From: CAZEPJ01 sp964514105
GTDB taxonomy: Bacteria > Desulfobacterota > Desulfocorpusculales > Desulfocorpusculum
Length of the DNA stretch: 64,000 nt
Reading direction: 5' to 3'
Assembly: GCA_964514105.1 (NCBI GenBank)
Contig: CAZEPJ010000008.1
Span: 1-64,000, forward strand
The notes below the pieces were generated by a model that saw nothing but the letters and a program-made list of their open reading frames with translations, had not been told where the DNA came from and ran no database searches. Within the stretch, counting starts at the first letter, position 1, and each line of letters begins with the position of its first letter. Below, piece by piece: positions 61,962-64,000 of the stretch. A program made the position numbers and the translations under genes.

Positions 61962-64000
61962 TCAGAACCCGGCCAAGGGCGCCCGCCATCGCGACCTGAG
62001 CCCCTGGATGGAGGCGGTCACCACGGGACGCCCCCTCAGGCCCTGGATGGAGAAGAACGGTTCATCGAGGACGGAGCCCACCCGCCCCATGGGGGACCCC
62101 GCCATCTGGGCCTCGAAGGGCTTGCGGTTCTCCGGGTGCACCGTCACCACGAAACGGCCCTGGGACTCGGAAAATAGGAGCCAGTCCTCCCGGTCCACGC
62201 CCTCCCGGGGAACCCTGTCCAGATCGACCCACATGCCCAGACCGCCCGCGAAGGCGGTCTCGGCCAAGGCCACGGCCAGTCCCCCATCCGAGCAGTCGTG
62301 GCACGAGGCGACGAGTCCTCGGGCCGTGGCCGCCTCCAAGAGACGATAATACGTCAAAAAGGCATCGGGGTCCACCGCCGGAGCCCCGTTGCCCACAAAA
62401 CCCTGCCAGGCCCAATACTCGGAGCCGCCCATCTCGGGGCGGGTGATCCCCAGGACGTACACCAGATCCCGGTCCCTCTTGGCGTCCATGGTCACCGCCC
62501 GGCGGACATCCGGGATGCGACCGATGAGGGAGAAGAGCATGGTGGGCGGAATGCTGATCTTGGTCTCGCCGATCTTGTAGTCGTTCTTCATGCTGTCCTT
62601 TCCCGAGATGCACGGAATGCCGTACGTCCGCGTCGCCCGGGACAGGGCCTGGTTGGCCCGGACCAGCTGGGCCAGTTTGAAGCGGCCGTCGGGGGTCTTG
62701 TCCGATTGGACCGGGTCGGGCCAACAGAAATTGTCCAGGCCCCCCATGCCCTCCAGGCTCCCCCCCACGCTCAGATGGTTTCTCAGGGCCTCGTCGACGG
62801 CGGCGGCCGCCATGGCGTACGCATCGATGTCGCTGTACCGCGGACATATGCCGTGGGATACCACCACCCCCTGGAACGAGTCCGGGACGGGGCGCAGGAC
62901 CGCCGCATCGCTTGGGCCGTCCCCTTTCAACCCCACCATGGGTTTGACCACGCTGGTCGCCTGTACCTCGTGGTCGTACTGGCGCACCACGCCCTCCTTG
63001 CTGCAGACGTTGAGCCGACCGAGCAGGGCCAGGAGGGATTCGGTCAGATCCACCGGGCAGGGGAGATCCGGTTCGGGATGCACGGGGGGGACCCAGCGGG
63101 CCTCCAGGGTCATCTGGGGCACACCGCCGTGGAGGAACGCCATGTCCAGATACGCCACCGTGCGACCCTGGTGCACGATGTGAAAGAATCCGGTGTCGGT
63201 GAAGGTACCCAGGGCAGTGGCTTCCACGCCCATGCGGTCGGCCAGCTCCGCGAACCGACCCAGTTTCTCGGGGGGCACCGCCAGCGTCATGCGCTCCTGG
63301 GCTTCGGAGATGAGGATCTCCCAAGGGAGAAGGCCCGGGTACTTGAGGGGGGCCCGATCCAGATGGAGCTCGCAGCCCCCGCAATCGCGGGCCATCTCCC
63401 CCACCGAGGAGGACAGGCCGCCGGCGCCGTTGTCGGTGATGGCGGTGTAGAGCCCCATGTCCCGGGCGACCAGGAGGAAATCCGTCATCTTCTTCTGGGT
63501 GATGGGGTCCCCGATCTGCACGGCGGTGACCGGGGAGCCCTCGTGGAGCTCCTCGCTGGAAAACGTGGCCCCGTGGATCCCGTCCTTGCCGATGCGCCCT
63601 CCGGTCATCACGATGACATCGCCGGGCCGGGCGGCCTTCTCGTGCCCGGGCTCGCCGTGGAGCCGGGCCGGCAGGATGCCTCCCGTTCCGCAGTAGACCA
63701 GGGGTTTGCCCGCATACCGGTCGTCGAATACGATGGAGCCGTTGACCGTGGGGATGCCGCTTTTATTTCCGCCATGCTCCACGCCCTCCCGCACCCCCTC
63801 GAAGATGCGCCGGGGGTGGTGGAGGCGGGGGGGGAGGGGGTGGGCATAGTCGGGCGGGGCGAAGCAGAAGACATCCGTGTTGAAGAGCAGCCTGGCCCCC
63901 TTGCCCGTCCCGAAGGGATCCCGATTGACGCCGACAATGCCCGTAAGGGCCCCGCCGTACGGCTCCAGCGCCGAGGGGGTGTTGTGGGTCTCCACCTTGA
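61962..64000 (-). CDS. purL: Phosphoribosylformylglycinamidine synthase PurL, N-terminally cut by the window
   Basis: The C-terminal 679 residues of the ATP-dependent FGAM synthase of purine synthesis. KVETHNTPSAL at the window edge is the family's first conserved block, followed by glycine-rich metal/ATP loops (GGRIGKDGIHGATFSSEE) and ISGKDSMKN. The frame runs off the end at 64000. No glutaminase domain is attached at the C terminus, so PurQ should be separate, as in the PurSQL-type enzyme. Confidence 0.93.
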   Translation of the reverse strand, partial: KVETHNTPSALEPYGGALTGIVGVNRDPFGTGKGARLLFNTDVFCFAPPDYAHPLPPRLHHPRRIFEGVREGVEHGGNKSGIPTVNGSIVFDDRYAGKPLVYCGTGGILPARLHGEPGHEKAARPGDVIVMTGGRIGKDGIHGATFSSEELHEGSPVTAVQIGDPITQKKMTDFLLVARDMGLYTAITDNGAGGLSSSVGEMARDCGGCELHLDRAPLKYPGLLPWEILISEAQERMTLAVPPEKLGRFAELADRMGVEATALGTFTDTGFFHIVHQGRTVAYLDMAFLHGGVPQMTLEARWVPPVHPEPDLPCPVDLTESLLALLGRLNVCSKEGVVRQYDHEVQATSVVKPMVGLKGDGPSDAAVLRPVPDSFQGVVVSHGICPRYSDIDAYAMAAAAVDEALRNHLSVGGSLEGMGGLDNFCWPDPVQSDKTPDGRFKLAQLVRANQALSRATRTYGIPCISGKDSMKNDYKIGETKISIPPTMLFSLIGRIPDVRRAVTMDAKRDRDLVYVLGITRPEMGGSEYWAWQGFVGNGAPAVDPDAFLTYYRLLEAATARGLVASCHDCSDGGLAVALAETAFAGGLGMWVDLDRVPREGVDREDWLLFSESQGRFVVTVHPENRKPFEAQMAGSPMGRVGSVLDEPFFSIQGLRGRPVVTASIQGLRSRWRAPLAGF

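Overview
The window is GC-rich, densely coding DNA on both strands, with short spacers and many GTG and TTG starts. It comes from a Gram-negative, probably anaerobic bacterium. An outer-membrane secretin (PilQ), predicted lipoproteins and a heptose adenylyltransferase show two membranes. A QmoB-like protein and an HdrD-like protein point to flavin/Fe-S energy metabolism of the kind found in sulfate reducers and relatives. Type IV pilus genes, MglA/MglB, NtrC-type regulation and a likely selenoprotein fit Desulfobacterota best. No 16S or marker search was possible, so this placement is inference.

Layout. Positions 1-2400 hold the 3' end of qmoB (with an in-frame TAG inside a ferredoxin motif), an hdrD-like gene and a small TPR gene. 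Positions 2550-9920 hold cofactor and metal-centre genes (rfaE2, mobA, mobB, an EamA transporter, a lytic transglycosylase, a divergent moeA, hypA, hypB). Positions 9935-14850 hold a zinc-ribbon/EIIA-like fusion, a YhaM-like nuclease, tRNA-Val, a CDF efflux pump, an HMA protein, larE and ftsB.

Positions 15000-30100 form a surface-motility and signalling block. A small XRE regulator sits behind an AT-rich palindromic control region and precedes pilMNOPQ. Next come a histidine kinase and NtrC-type activator, a near-consensus sigma-54 promoter, a receiver-DUF4388-Roadblock protein, MglB and MglA homologues, a CheW-domain protein and two TPR proteins. pilB lies apart at 51002-52765 with its own promoter, and a PilZ protein is at 35358-35705.

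Positions 30170-50730 are mostly housekeeping: efp, a PHP (EndoQ-type)-UvrD fusion, moaA, cmk-rpsA-sppA, ppx, guaB-guaA-dnaE-accA, an M50 protease, trpS and scpA. Positions 52800-64000 hold an AAA/APH-like pair, an aminotransferase followed by a GcvT-SHMT fusion, an AhpD/CMD-like protein, a CysQ-type phosphatase with a PD-(D/E)XK-like protein, a tiny membrane ORF with a UGA followed by a SECIS-like hairpin, a retropepsin-like protein and the 3' part of purL.

Most notable points are the UAG in qmoB, the candidate 51-residue selenoprotein at 61147-61302, the sigma-54-linked Mgl/CheW/TPR module, the GcvT-SHMT fusion, the EndoQ-UvrD fusion and the palindromic region upstream of the pil operon. 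No CRISPR array, insertion sequence, prophage or rRNA was seen.
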